From Muribaculaceae bacterium Isolate-037 (Harlan) (lineage in GTDB: Bacteria; Bacteroidota; Bacteroidia; Bacteroidales; Muribaculaceae), in contig RIAZ01000020.1 of the NCBI GenBank assembly GCA_003762615.1, positions 1 through 64,000 of the forward strand: a stretch of 64,000 nucleotides of DNA. The letters run 5' to 3'. A program made the translations under genes and the position numbers. Position 1 is the stretch's first letter. Each line of letters begins with the position of its first letter. Below the pieces are notes generated by a model that saw only the letters and a program-made list of their open reading frames with translations, had not been told where the DNA came from and ran no database searches. Below are positions 8,949 to 18,999 of the stretch, in pieces.

Positions 8949-11402
8949 ATGAGACTTAACCTATTCACAATGCTACTTCCGGGATGCGCGGCACTGGCGG
9001 GTTTCACCGCATGCACAGGCGCGGAAGCCTACGAGCGTCCGGATGCGCCCGTAAAGGAGGTAGCCTTCACTCAGGTGCACATTGACGATAGTTTCTGGGC
9101 ACCACGTATAGAGACCAACCGTAAGGTATCGATCCCCTCAGCCTTTAATGAATGTGAGAAGAACGGACGCTTTGATAATTTTGCAATTGCAGGCGGACTG
9201 AAGAAAGGGGAGCATCGCGGCGACTTCTCATTTGACGACACCGACCCCTATAAGATCATAGAGGGCGCATCATATTCCCTCGCTGTGGAATATGACAAGC
9301 AGCTCGACAATTATCTCGACAGCGTGATTAACCTTATAGCTGCCGCGCAGGAACCTGACGGCTATCTGACCACGTGCGTCACCAACAAATGCACGCGTCT
9401 CTCCGGATGGTGGGGCACCCACCGCTGGGAGAAGATCAACAGCCACGAACTCTACAACAGCGGTCATCTCTACGAGGCTGCCGTGGCGCATTACCTCGCC
9501 ACCGGGAAACGTTCGCTCCTCGATGTGGCTATCAAGAATGCCGATCTCGTCTGCAAGACCTTCGGCTACGGCGAGGGACAGATACAATACCCCTCCGGAC
9601 ACCCCATCATCGAGATGGCGCTTGCCAAACTATATAAGGTGACGGGCGACAAGAAATATCTCGACGAGGCTAAATATTTCGTGGAGGAGACAGGACGCCT
9701 CTCCAACGGACGTAAGCCGAGCCCCTATTCACAGGATCATCAGCCCATCCTCGAGCAGGATGAGATCGTGGGTCATGCCGTGCGTGCCGGCTATCTCTAT
9801 TCAGGAGTTGCCGACGTGGCATCGCTCACCAATGACTCCGCATATTTCAATGCCCTGACCCGTATCTGGGACAATATGGCAAGCAAGAAACTCTATATCA
9901 CCGGCGGTATCGGAAGCCGCGCACAGGGTGAGGGTTTCGGTCCGAACTACGAGCTTAACAACCACACCGCATATTGCGAGACCTGTGCCTCAATCGCCAA
10001 CGTCTACTGGAACTACCGCATGTTCCTCGCCACCGGCGATGCCAAGTATGCCGACGTCTACGAGCGTGCCCTCTACAACGGTGTGCCCTCCGGCGTATCA
10101 CTCTCCGGCGACAAGTTCTTCTACGACAACCCGCTTGAGAGCATGGGTCAGCATGAGCGTCAGCCCTGGTTCGGGTGCGCCTGCTGTCCGGGCAACGTGA
10201 CCCGCTTCATGGCGAGCGTGCCGCAGTATATGTATGCCACTCAGGGTGATGACGTTCTCGTCAACCTCTATATTCAGTCTACCGCCGACATAAAGACCGC
10301 CGGCAACAGCGTGAAGCTGCGTCAGACCACCGACTTCCCCTGGAACGGTGCCGTCAGCATGGACGTGGATCCGGAGAAGGAGGGTGAGTTCGCGTTGCGT
10401 CTCCGCATACCGGGTTGGGCACAGGATGCTCCGGTGCCAACCGACCTATATTCCTACGTGGAGAAACCCTCAGCTAAATATGAGCTGAAGGTGAACGGCG
10501 AGAAGGTGAATGCCATGACAGGCGACGGATATGCCACCGTGAAGCGCGTATGGAAGAAGGGTGACAAGGTGGAGCTAACTCTCCCGATGGACGTGAAGCG
10601 CGTGAAAGCAAATGACAACGTGGATGACGACAAGGGTAAGCTTGCCATTCAGCGCGGACCCCTCATGTATTGCTTTGAGGGTCAGGACCAGAAGGATAGC
10701 CTCGTGCTCGACAAATATATACCGACCGATGTGAAGTTTGCCGAGAAATTCGAGCCTCAGCTTCTCAACGGCGTGATGACGCTCTCCGTTACGGGTAAGA
10801 AACTCCTTGCCGACAATAAGCTGGAGGATGTGACCCTCACCGCGATACCCTACTGCACATGGAATAACCGTGGTGCCGACCAGATGGCGGTGTGGATGCC
10901 GACCCAGGCAACGTATGCCGTGGCAAAGCCGGAGCCGTCGTTGGCAAGCGGTGCGCAGATGTATTCCGAGCCTACTGAGCTGACCTCCGACGCGCCCGCC
11001 GCCACCTCCAACCTCAACTGGGCGTGGGGCTACAACGATCAGTGGGAGCCGAAGAGCAGTGCCGACACCTCGAAGCCCTACCATTACTGGTGGCTGCGTC
11101 AGGGCACAACGGAGAATGTGTGCTACCGATTCAACGAACCGAAAGAGGTAAGTTCTGTCGATGTCTACTGGTTGGCATTCAACCACTACGACGGCGACTA
11201 TGAGACGCCGGAGAGCTGGCAGCTCTATTACCGCACCCCCGACAACCGTTGGGCACCGGTGAAGACCGCCGACACCTACGGCGTGGAGAAAGACAAATAT
11301 AACCACGTATCATTCGAACCGGTGACGACCACCGACCTGAAGGTCTCGGCGAAGCTGCGCGACGGCAAGAGCGGCGGCGTCATCGAATGGAAAGTAAACT
11401 AA
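8949..11402 (+). CDS. GH127 beta-L-arabinofuranosidase, lipoprotein
   Basis: An 817-residue GH127 enzyme with a lipoprotein signal (lipobox GFTAC, lipidated Cys22), so it is membrane anchored, unlike its paralogue at 1568. The active-site set is complete: E344 and C346 in CETCASIAN, C412-C413 in CACCPGN, matching HypBA1 Glu338/Cys340/Cys417/Cys418. The barrel is followed by beta-sandwich domains and a C-terminal discoidin-like module (SSVDVYWLAF...GGVIEWKVN). It leads the operon, 29 bp before SusC, an unusual place that suggests the substrate is trimmed near the SusCD importer. The two GH127 copies probably act on different positions or compartments. Family certain, linkage inferred. Confidence 0.93.
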   Translation: MRLNLFTMLLPGCAALAGFTACTGAEAYERPDAPVKEVAFTQVHIDDSFWAPRIETNRKVSIPSAFNECEKNGRFDNFAIAGGLKKGEHRGDFSFDDTDPYKIIEGASYSLAVEYDKQLDNYLDSVINLIAAAQEPDGYLTTCVTNKCTRLSGWWGTHRWEKINSHELYNSGHLYEAAVAHYLATGKRSLLDVAIKNADLVCKTFGYGEGQIQYPSGHPIIEMALAKLYKVTGDKKYLDEAKYFVEETGRLSNGRKPSPYSQDHQPILEQDEIVGHAVRAGYLYSGVADVASLTNDSAYFNALTRIWDNMASKKLYITGGIGSRAQGEGFGPNYELNNHTAYCETCASIANVYWNYRMFLATGDAKYADVYERALYNGVPSGVSLSGDKFFYDNPLESMGQHERQPWFGCACCPGNVTRFMASVPQYMYATQGDDVLVNLYIQSTADIKTAGNSVKLRQTTDFPWNGAVSMDVDPEKEGEFALRLRIPGWAQDAPVPTDLYSYVEKPSAKYELKVNGEKVNAMTGDGYATVKRVWKKGDKVELTLPMDVKRVKANDNVDDDKGKLAIQRGPLMYCFEGQDQKDSLVLDKYIPTDVKFAEKFEPQLLNGVMTLSVTGKKLLADNKLEDVTLTAIPYCTWNNRGADQMAVWMPTQATYAVAKPEPSLASGAQMYSEPTELTSDAPAATSNLNWAWGYNDQWEPKSSADTSKPYHYWWLRQGTTENVCYRFNEPKEVSSVDVYWLAFNHYDGDYETPESWQLYYRTPDNRWAPVKTADTYGVEKDKYNHVSFEPVTTTDLKVSAKLRDGKSGGVIEWKVN

Positions 11403-11431
11403 CAAATATTAATTAAATACCTTAACATCTT

Positions 11432-14400
11432 ATGAAACCGCGAACAATCTCACCTATTCTCAGCGCAAGAGTGCTGAAGATTGCGGCGTTCGCATTGCTG
11501 GGTGGCACATGCTGCATCCCGGCTGCGTATGCGGAACCTTTGCAGGCCGTCGCGCCTGCCGAAGCGGGACCCGTCACAGGTGTTGTTGTCGATTCGGAGG
11601 GTGAACCCCTTATCGGCGCGACTGTACTCGTGAAAGGTTCGTCAACAGGTGCTGCCACCGACATAGAAGGCAGATTCACAGTAAAGGCGGCTCCCGGTCA
11701 GGAACTGCAGATCTCTTACGTAGGCTACCAGACCCTCACCATCAAGGTGCAGGCAGGGAAAGCCAACCTCGGCAACCTCGTCCTTGCCGCCGACTCACAG
11801 GTGCTCAACGACGTGGTAGTCATCGGCTACGGCACTCAGAAGAAAGGCGACGTCACTTCAGCCGTGGCATCCGTGAAAGCCGAAGACTTCACGGTGGGTG
11901 CAATCGGAGATGCTGCCGAACTTGTGAAAGGTAAGGTGGCAGGTCTTACAATCGCGAAAGGTTCGGGCGACCCGAACGCCGAGTCTACCATACGTCTGCG
12001 TGGTGTCATCTCCCTTATGGGCAGTTCAAGCCCACTTGTCCTTATTGATGGCGTTGAGGGAAATTTAGGCACTGTTGCCCCGGAGAATATCGCGTCAATA
12101 GACGTATTGAAGGATGCATCTGCAGCGGCTATCTATGGTACGCGTGGTGCAAACGGTGTGATCCTTATCACTACTAAAGCCGGCACACGTGAGAGTAGTG
12201 CAACGGTAAGTTATTCCGGATACGGCTCTTGGGCAACGCTTGCCAAGAAACATAAATTCATGACCGCGGATCAGATCCGTCAGGGACTTACCAACTATTC
12301 CGACCGTGGTTATGACACTGATTGGCTTGATGCAATCACGCGCACAGCATTCACTCATAACCATGACGTGCAGATCAGCGGCGGTTCAAAGAGTACCACT
12401 TATTCCGGCAACTTCTCATATAAAAAGGCGGAGGGTGTCATCCTTACTACCTTCAATGAGGAGATGAAGATGAATTTCGATGTGTCGCAGTGGTTTTTCA
12501 ACGACATGATCAAACTTCACCTTGGTCTTTTGAAGGCATATCATAAGGATAACGGTCTTGATGCGGGCAGCGAGATTTACCGTCAGGCAATCATGCGCAA
12601 CCCAACCGAGCCTATATATGACGCTGATGGACTTCCATACGAAAACTTCGGTATCACCTACTACTACAACCCGGTAGGACTCATTCAGGAGCGCGATGGC
12701 GACGGTAAGAGCGAATGGAGCCGAATGACCGGCGACATAACGGTGGAGCCTATCAAAGGATGGCAGACGAAAGTGCTTCTTTCTACCAATAGGAGCAACT
12801 ATCATAGTGCTGATTTTAAATCATCCAACTATCAATCGCATCGTCTTGATGGCAAGGCAGGTGATGCTGGTCATAGTTATGGATATACGAAGACCGACCT
12901 CTTGGAGGTTACCTCGAATTATCGTACCACACTTGCTGACAAGCACCGTCTGGACGTACTCGTCGGCTATAGCTGGCAAAAGAATATGAACGAGGGTTTC
13001 AGTGCTTGGAATGCAGACTTTAATAACGATACGTTCAAGTGGAACAACATTGGAATCGGTCAGGAGTTGAAGAATGGTAAGGCCTCTATGGGCAGCTATA
13101 AGAATGATAACAAGCTCATCGGCTTCTTCGGTCGTATCAGCTACGGTTTTGATAACCGTTATAACATACTTGTATCCATTCGTCGTGAAGGATCATCTAA
13201 GTTCGGTGCCAATCACAAATGGGGTAGCTTCCCATCCGTATCAGCAGGTTGGAATATCATGAATGAGGAATTCTGGGGCAAGCTTCCTGTAGCTGAATGG
13301 TGGAATATGTTCAAGCTGCGTGCAGGTTATGGTGTGACCGGTGTCATACCGGGAGATTCGTACCAGTCTCTTACTCGCTATCTTTTCGGAAAGTATGAAA
13401 ATGGTTCTGGAATGTATTTCTATAATAACGGGAAATGGATCCAGGGTATGCAGATTGCCTCCAATCCGAACCCGGATTTGAAATGGGAGACTTCCGGAGA
13501 GTTGAACGTTGGTCTTGACTGGGAGATGTTCAACGGTCGTTTCGGTGGTAGTTTTGATTTCTATAATAAAGAGACCAGGGATATGCTATGGCAGTATGAC
13601 GTTCCGGTTCCCCCGAACCGTTATCCTTGGACGTTGGCGAATGTAGGCAAGATGCGCAACTGGGGTGTCGAGCTTATGTTGAAGGCGATTCCTGTCACTA
13701 CAAAAGATTTCGAATGGAATACAACCCTGACACTTTCTCATAACTCCAATAAACTGATATCGCTCTCCAATGACCTTTACGAGACTGCCAACGAGCATGA
13801 GACGGCATATCTTGGCGAGCCTATCTCTCAGGCATCTCACCGTATGGAGGTTGGAAAGGCAGTTGACCGTTATTTCGGTATCAAATCCGTAGGGGTGAGT
13901 GATAATGGACTATGGTTGGTGGAGAACCCGACTACAGGGGAAGTGGCGGAGTTGACTGATGCGATGCTTCCGGATCCGGATTGGAAACAGGATCTTGGCA
14001 ACTCTCTCCCGAAACTTTATCTCGGTTGGGGTAATACTTTCCACTATAAGCAGTTTGACCTCTCGATGCAGTTCACCGGTCAGTTCGGGTTCAAGATTCT
14101 CAATGAGGCACGCGCTTACTATGAGAATAATTCAGTCAACTATAACCGCCTGCAGTCTGTGCTTGATGCTCCTTACGGAGGTGAGAACACACTTGCAGGA
14201 AATCAGAAGCAGACATTCGTAAGCTACTATCTTGAGAATGGCGATTTCTTGAAACTCACCAACCTCACATTGGGCTATAATGTGCCTTTCAAGTCAAACA
14301 AATGGATCGAGGGTTTGAGAATCTATTTCTCGGCAGAGAACCTTTTCACCATCACAGGCTACAAGGGTCTTGATCCGGAGCTTCAGAATGCCGATGCCGG

Positions 14401-14476
14401 TTCTTCCGGTATTGAATGGCGCGATAATTATCCTACGACACGTTCATTTACAGTAGGTCTTCAGGCAACCTTCTAA
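11432..14476 (+). CDS. SusC/RagA family TonB-dependent outer-membrane transporter
   Basis: A 1014-residue SusC-like transporter that imports oligosaccharides or glycopeptides across the outer membrane using TonB energy. Signal peptide about 1-35; carboxypeptidase-regulatory-like domain about 47-120 (VTGVVVDSEGEPLIGATVLVKG...ISYVGYQT). A plug domain follows with the hallmark VVVIGYGTQKKGDVTSAV and the LRGV...VLIDGVEG segment. A 22-strand barrel then runs to the C-terminus, ending with aromatic Phe as barrel proteins do. It is followed 12 bp later by SusD, the usual complex partner. At 1014 residues it is within the normal range. Confidence 0.95.
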   Translation: MKPRTISPILSARVLKIAAFALLGGTCCIPAAYAEPLQAVAPAEAGPVTGVVVDSEGEPLIGATVLVKGSSTGAATDIEGRFTVKAAPGQELQISYVGYQTLTIKVQAGKANLGNLVLAADSQVLNDVVVIGYGTQKKGDVTSAVASVKAEDFTVGAIGDAAELVKGKVAGLTIAKGSGDPNAESTIRLRGVISLMGSSSPLVLIDGVEGNLGTVAPENIASIDVLKDASAAAIYGTRGANGVILITTKAGTRESSATVSYSGYGSWATLAKKHKFMTADQIRQGLTNYSDRGYDTDWLDAITRTAFTHNHDVQISGGSKSTTYSGNFSYKKAEGVILTTFNEEMKMNFDVSQWFFNDMIKLHLGLLKAYHKDNGLDAGSEIYRQAIMRNPTEPIYDADGLPYENFGITYYYNPVGLIQERDGDGKSEWSRMTGDITVEPIKGWQTKVLLSTNRSNYHSADFKSSNYQSHRLDGKAGDAGHSYGYTKTDLLEVTSNYRTTLADKHRLDVLVGYSWQKNMNEGFSAWNADFNNDTFKWNNIGIGQELKNGKASMGSYKNDNKLIGFFGRISYGFDNRYNILVSIRREGSSKFGANHKWGSFPSVSAGWNIMNEEFWGKLPVAEWWNMFKLRAGYGVTGVIPGDSYQSLTRYLFGKYENGSGMYFYNNGKWIQGMQIASNPNPDLKWETSGELNVGLDWEMFNGRFGGSFDFYNKETRDMLWQYDVPVPPNRYPWTLANVGKMRNWGVELMLKAIPVTTKDFEWNTTLTLSHNSNKLISLSNDLYETANEHETAYLGEPISQASHRMEVGKAVDRYFGIKSVGVSDNGLWLVENPTTGEVAELTDAMLPDPDWKQDLGNSLPKLYLGWGNTFHYKQFDLSMQFTGQFGFKILNEARAYYENNSVNYNRLQSVLDAPYGGENTLAGNQKQTFVSYYLENGDFLKLTNLTLGYNVPFKSNKWIEGLRIYFSAENLFTITGYKGLDPELQNADAGSSGIEWRDNYPTTRSFTVGLQATF

Positions 14477-14488
14477 ATTATTAAAGAC

Positions 14489-16156
14489 ATGAAAACAATT
14501 AAATCAATATTATATTCCGCTGTCGGGGTTGCTATGCTTGGCATGTCTGCCGGGTGCACCAACCTTGATGAGGTAGCATATTCAGAAGTTGTGGATGATG
14601 GTCACGAGTTTTCCGAAATGGAGAGGACTGCGATGTTCTATCCCGTCTACAATTCACTCCGCGATTTTGTGTGGGGTTGGTTTGGTTTTACCGATCTTGC
14701 GGATATGGCATCCGATCTGTGGTGTGTCCCTTATCGTATAGGTATCGGTTGGGGCGACCTCTATGTGCCCACTCATAAGCATGAGTTCCATAGCAAGATT
14801 GACTTTTTTGACACTGCATGGAACCGTGCATTCGCCGGCGTTACAGCCTGCAACACTCTCCTTCAGGATAAGATAATACAAGAGGATGCCACCTCTGTGG
14901 CACAGCTTCGTGCATATCGCGCACTCTACTACTATTTCCTCTTTGATCTCTTCCGCAATATACCGTTTGATGATGGATCCGTGCATGAGGCGGGTTGGCT
15001 CCCGGAGCAGGTTACCCCTCAGGAGATGTTTGATTATATCGTTTCCGAATTGAAGGATGTGGAGGGTGCTTTCGGAGAGTTGAATGAGCTTGGCAAGATC
15101 AATAATGCCACGGTCAATATGCTTCTGGCAAAGATGTATATCAACCATAATGCGTGGTTCAACGTGGAGGATGAAAATTATTACCGTCTCTGCATCGACG
15201 AGTTGAATAAGATCATCGCCATGGGCAAATATTCTCTCGCCCCGAATTATAAGGATAATTTCCGCGAAAGCATCGCCGGTTCACCGGAGGTGATTTTCGG
15301 AATCCCATACGAGGAGAAATATGCTACCGGCAACTATTATGCCAATCTCTGGATGTGTAATGCCGGACGCGCCACATGGGGCTTCAATGGATGGGCTACC
15401 TCCGGTGGTGGTGCGCATCCCCAGTTTATCGAGACTTACGATGTTGACGACCAGCGTTACAAGGATTGTTGGATTTCCGGTCCGCAGTTTGATAAGGATG
15501 GTATGCCTATCTATATTGATGGCGTTCAGTTGAACTATACCCATGAACTCCGTTCGATTGACAAGCCCGGATGCTACGAGCAGGAGGGTGAGCGTCTCGT
15601 GAAATATGAGATTCTTGGTGGTGACAAGGGTAGCGGTTGTGATGATCAGGTCATCTTCCGTTATGCTGATGTGCTTCTCATGAAAGCCGAATGTCTTCTC
15701 CGTATCACCGGTTCTCACAATGGTGAGGGTGAGTCAGTTGCCGCTGATCTTGTGACTCAGGTGCGTCAGCGCAACTTCTCGTCAAATCCGGCAAAGGCGA
15801 TACGCACAGTCGCACAGCTCCGTGGCGGCAGTTGCTATGACTATGGACATCGCGAGAATAAGGCGGAGATGGATCAGCCCGATAATTGGATTATCACTCA
15901 TGAGGGTGGTGACGACGTGCTTCTCGGTGGGCTCCTTGATGAATTGGCATGGGAATTTGTGGCAGAGGGACATCGCCGTCAGGATCTCATCCGCTTCAAG
16001 ATGAGCAACGGATGCAACGTATGGAATGGCAAATCATGGTTCTGCAAGGATGCACTTACCGATCCTGCCGATCATCATTATGACATATTCCCGATACCGA
16101 AGGGAGCGATGGACGGCAACCCGAAACTGGTGCAGAATCCCGGATATGCCGGATAA
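14489..16156 (+). CDS. SusD/RagB family glycan-binding lipoprotein
   Basis: A 555-residue SusD homologue, the surface lid on the SusC barrel that captures substrate. Lipobox SAGC with Cys23. The N-terminal SusD-like domain includes LRAYRALYYYFLFDLFRNIPF, a tetratricopeptide-type helix typical of the family. The C-terminal part carries YADVLLMKAECLLR and EFVAEGHRRQDLIRF, both family hallmarks. The protein ends with the customary short tail after IPKGAMDGNPKLVQNPGY. It is translationally close to SusC (12 bp) and to the next lipoprotein (30 bp). Confidence 0.95.
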   Translation: MKTIKSILYSAVGVAMLGMSAGCTNLDEVAYSEVVDDGHEFSEMERTAMFYPVYNSLRDFVWGWFGFTDLADMASDLWCVPYRIGIGWGDLYVPTHKHEFHSKIDFFDTAWNRAFAGVTACNTLLQDKIIQEDATSVAQLRAYRALYYYFLFDLFRNIPFDDGSVHEAGWLPEQVTPQEMFDYIVSELKDVEGAFGELNELGKINNATVNMLLAKMYINHNAWFNVEDENYYRLCIDELNKIIAMGKYSLAPNYKDNFRESIAGSPEVIFGIPYEEKYATGNYYANLWMCNAGRATWGFNGWATSGGGAHPQFIETYDVDDQRYKDCWISGPQFDKDGMPIYIDGVQLNYTHELRSIDKPGCYEQEGERLVKYEILGGDKGSGCDDQVIFRYADVLLMKAECLLRITGSHNGEGESVAADLVTQVRQRNFSSNPAKAIRTVAQLRGGSCYDYGHRENKAEMDQPDNWIITHEGGDDVLLGGLLDELAWEFVAEGHRRQDLIRFKMSNGCNVWNGKSWFCKDALTDPADHHYDIFPIPKGAMDGNPKLVQNPGYAG

Positions 16157-16186
16157 TATCAGTTAACACTTAAAAACTGAAAGACA

Positions 16187-17200
16187 ATGAAAAAAGCATA
16201 TATTTATATAGTTGGTGTTCTGTTGGGCTTTACAGGAGTGAGCTGTAACAGCGATGATCCGATGGATGCCACAGAGAAACATGTTTACACAGAAGGTGAA
16301 GCTCCCTATCTCCGTGCAGATGCCGGAGCAACTACTGCTCTTGAAATGGACTTTCCAGTTGCTAATATTGAGAAGTCACAGTATATTAATCTTAAGGACT
16401 ACGCATCTGTATTCCATAAGAAACTAAACATGACGGTTGATGAGACACTTTCAAGTCTGATTAATGGCGATGTGGTGTTTTACACAATTAATGGTGCAAG
16501 ACAGCGTTGGAATCTGACTTCTCCAAATTATGGAGATTATGGTTGGTATTACTCAAAGAATGGTATCTGCAATGCAGAGGATGCAACGTTTACAATTTCG
16601 CTTGATTTGGATAAGAAAAGGGTAGAAATCAAGGCTGTTGGTGTTCCGGCAGTAGGTACTCTTTGTGATTTTGATTTTGGATTTGCTAAGAAAAATGGTA
16701 CAGATTTTGATGATTATGTCCGTTTTACATCACATGCAAGTGTGACCGATCCGAGTAAGGTTATCCTTTCTGCCAAGATTCCGGGCACATCGTATGGTGC
16801 CTATAGTATCAATTTCAAAAATTATAGTGAATCCATAATGCTTGCTATGGGATTGACTGTAGATGACTTTATCAAGAAACTTGAAAAAGATGAGATTGAT
16901 GTTTATCTTGTTGATAAAGACGGTAAACGTGTTGTGACTGCAGATAAAAAGCGTCCGGATTATACATCAGGAGGTTTAGGCTATTGGCTTGATCCAAATT
17001 TAAGTATCACTACTTGGAGTGATGATGGGTATCCTAAGAATCTAATGTTTATGGAATATGTAGGTGATGGAACATATAATCTCGGAAATGCAAATAAGCC
17101 TACCCCTGCAGGAACCCAAGTGACATTGACGTTTGATTTCGTTGAAATTGCAAATACAGACAACTTCTTGCAGTTTATAGTAGCAGTGACTTTCAATTGA
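16187..17200 (+). CDS. DUF4859-like surface lipoprotein, candidate glycan-binding protein
   Basis: A 337-residue lipoprotein (lipobox GVSC, Cys20, then NSDD, an acidic patch like the Bacteroidota surface-export signal). It holds two related modules (about 55-200 and 205-337), each with a beta-rich core and a segment GYWLDPNLSITTW..DGYP or GWYYSKNGICN. The same pattern occurs in the next two lipoproteins. I recognise it as resembling DUF4859; the function is unknown. Its place just after SusD is where surface glycan-binding proteins are usually encoded. Codon use is visibly more AT-rich than SusC/SusD, which suggests a separate history. Confidence 0.65.
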   Translation: MKKAYIYIVGVLLGFTGVSCNSDDPMDATEKHVYTEGEAPYLRADAGATTALEMDFPVANIEKSQYINLKDYASVFHKKLNMTVDETLSSLINGDVVFYTINGARQRWNLTSPNYGDYGWYYSKNGICNAEDATFTISLDLDKKRVEIKAVGVPAVGTLCDFDFGFAKKNGTDFDDYVRFTSHASVTDPSKVILSAKIPGTSYGAYSINFKNYSESIMLAMGLTVDDFIKKLEKDEIDVYLVDKDGKRVVTADKKRPDYTSGGLGYWLDPNLSITTWSDDGYPKNLMFMEYVGDGTYNLGNANKPTPAGTQVTLTFDFVEIANTDNFLQFIVAVTFN

Positions 17201-17210
17201 ACTATTAATA

Positions 17211-17240
17211 GGAGTAACATGGTGATTGCCATGTTACTCC
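17211..17240 (+). other. Intercistronic hairpin, 12-bp perfect stem
   Basis: GGAGTAACATGG (17211-17222), loop TGATTG, and the exact complement (17229-17240). It lies 11 bp after the stop of the lipoprotein gene and 17 bp before the next start. There is no T-run, so it is more likely a processing, stability or partial attenuation element inside the operon than a full terminator. Confidence 0.7.
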
Positions 17241-17256
17241 CCAATAAATTCTTAAT

Positions 17257-17655
17257 ATGAAAACAATAGCAGTTTTATTTATAAGTTTGGTGAGTTTATT
17301 TTTCTCACCTATGATATGTGCTCAGAATTATGATTCTGAAGCAGAGACAGTGGAACCTATGGATGCATCGGTATCGGAGTATTTATATGTTGATGTTTAC
17401 GGAACTGGAAATGTGAAATTTACAATGCCTATCGATAAAACCATTACGTCCCAAGGTACTCCAGTGTATACACAAATTCCGGTAAAATATGGCACTGTTC
17501 CTGGAGTGGGTATATTAGTTACCTTTTCTGTGTCAAAATATGCATTCATAACAACCAGTGACAATCAAACATTTGGTATTTCTTCTGGTGAACAGAAACA
17601 AATTTTGATTAAAAATTTGAGTTATCCTCAAATAACAATCCAGTTTCAAAACTAA
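17257..17655 (+). CDS. Small secreted protein of unknown function
   Basis: 132 residues with a clear signal peptide (about 1-22, ending CAQ before NYDSE) and no lipobox. The mature part of about 110 residues is rich in beta-forming residues and Thr/Val, with no Cys. I do not recognise the family. It may be a single small beta-sandwich. The gene is AT-rich like the one before it and sits between two DUF4859-like lipoprotein genes, with its stop only 6 bp before the next start. Co-transcription in the PUL suggests an accessory role in substrate binding, but nothing in the sequence proves this. Confidence 0.6.
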   Translation: MKTIAVLFISLVSLFFSPMICAQNYDSEAETVEPMDASVSEYLYVDVYGTGNVKFTMPIDKTITSQGTPVYTQIPVKYGTVPGVGILVTFSVSKYAFITTSDNQTFGISSGEQKQILIKNLSYPQITIQFQN

Positions 17656-17661
17656 TATCCA

Positions 17662-18921
17662 ATGAAATCAATGAAAACATATAGCAAATGGCTCCTTGCA
17701 TCGGTGGTGTTATTGTCGGCTCCTGTCTTTACGGCTTGTAGCGATGATGATAACGATGAACCGGTCGTGAAGGTTCCTGAAAATTTTGAGATGAATCTCG
17801 CTTCCCTCAATATATCTTGGGACGAGAGTGAGGGCGTTGTGGAAGTGGCTGCAAATGCCGATTGGAAAGCGGAATCCACCGACTCTTGGATAATGATAGA
17901 TCCGTCAAGAGGTAATGCCGGCGACTTCCGTATGTATCTTAATTTCGAGCATAATCCCTATCGTTTGCCTCGTACCGGAACCGTCAATGTCATTTGTGGC
18001 GAGAAATCAGGTGTTGTGACTGTCACTCAGGCAGGTTGTTCCGACGATTCGCAAGTGGCTCCATCTGTGGCAAGTATCGAGGTGGAATCTCTTGACTATG
18101 CCACCACTGAAATACCATTCTCTACTTTCGCTGCTGCTATTGAAGGCAATCTCGGTCTGAGCATCGCGGATTTTGGAAAAGGTGTGGATGATGAGGGGAA
18201 TCTTGAATTCTTTATGGTCGGCAAAGATGGCAAGTGGCTTTCTGCCGGAACGGGTGGCACCCGCTGCAGCGCATGGCTTGATTCGGAACTTAACGTGACG
18301 AATTGGAATGGCGACGGTTATCCTGCGAATGCTTGTTTCGTAGAGGTGTACGGAGGTGATGAACCCACGTTGGTGGTGGGTCGTGCGCCCGGTCTGCCTG
18401 ATGATACGGAATATACACTTAACTTCGGATTCACATTTGCTGATGATCACAGCAAGTTCTCTCTGTTTAAGGTAGATGTGGTCTTCCCGAAGATGGATCT
18501 CAAGGGCGAGATAGTAGGCACCATAGATCTCGACGTAAATATGGGTCCCGTAGGTTATGCACCTATCTATGTTCCGTTTAATGCGGATGAGGTTTGCTCG
18601 CTTCTTGGTGCCAATAATCCAACTCTCTGCAAGGTCGTGGCATACGATGAAGAGGGTGAGTTCGTACCATTCACTGGCGGCAACGGCTACTGGTTCAGCA
18701 AGACGGGAGAGATCTGCAACTGGGGCGACGGAGCAGGCTGGTTCATTGAATATCACGGTGGTGGCGATGAGGCAACCGATGAGGAGAATGAATCATGGGC
18801 AATCGGCACATTCCCCGGAGTCACCGACATATCCGGCACCTCTCATATCGGTCTTTGGTATAATGCCAAGGTTGTGATGTTTAACGTCAACGTTACGGTT
18901 TCCGGAGCTGTTGAGGAATAA
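17662..18921 (+). CDS. BACON plus two DUF4859-like modules, surface lipoprotein
   Basis: A 419-residue lipoprotein (lipobox FTAC followed by SDDDNDEP, a strong acidic surface-export-like stretch). A BACON domain occupies about 45-125 (WDESEGVVEVAANADWKAES...RTGTVNVICGEKSGVVTVTQ). Two DUF4859-like modules follow (about 135-275 with WLDSELNVTNWNGDGYP, and about 285-415 with GYWFSKTGEICNWGDGAGW). BACON domains are adhesion or spacer modules in Bacteroidota surface proteins. A start at the second Met (17671) is equally possible and fits the signal peptide slightly better. Likely a surface glycan- or glycoprotein-binding protein. Confidence 0.7.
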   Translation: MKSMKTYSKWLLASVVLLSAPVFTACSDDDNDEPVVKVPENFEMNLASLNISWDESEGVVEVAANADWKAESTDSWIMIDPSRGNAGDFRMYLNFEHNPYRLPRTGTVNVICGEKSGVVTVTQAGCSDDSQVAPSVASIEVESLDYATTEIPFSTFAAAIEGNLGLSIADFGKGVDDEGNLEFFMVGKDGKWLSAGTGGTRCSAWLDSELNVTNWNGDGYPANACFVEVYGGDEPTLVVGRAPGLPDDTEYTLNFGFTFADDHSKFSLFKVDVVFPKMDLKGEIVGTIDLDVNMGPVGYAPIYVPFNADEVCSLLGANNPTLCKVVAYDEEGEFVPFTGGNGYWFSKTGEICNWGDGAGWFIEYHGGGDEATDEENESWAIGTFPGVTDISGTSHIGLWYNAKVVMFNVNVTVSGAVEE

Positions 18922-18935
18922 TTTGTAGAACTTTA

Positions 18936-18982
18936 TGAATCATCCGGGATTCCGAATTATTGTAGGAAGACCGGATGATTCA
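18936..18982 (+). other. Intercistronic hairpin, 12-bp perfect stem
   Basis: TGAATCATCCGG (18936-18947) pairs perfectly with CCGGATGATTCA (18971-18982) around a 23-nt loop that itself contains TTCC/GGAA. It lies 14 bp after the BACON/DUF4859 gene and 17 bp before the next start. There is no T-run. It parallels the hairpin at 17211-17240. Confidence 0.7.
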
Positions 18983-18999
18983 ATCTAATAACCTATCTT

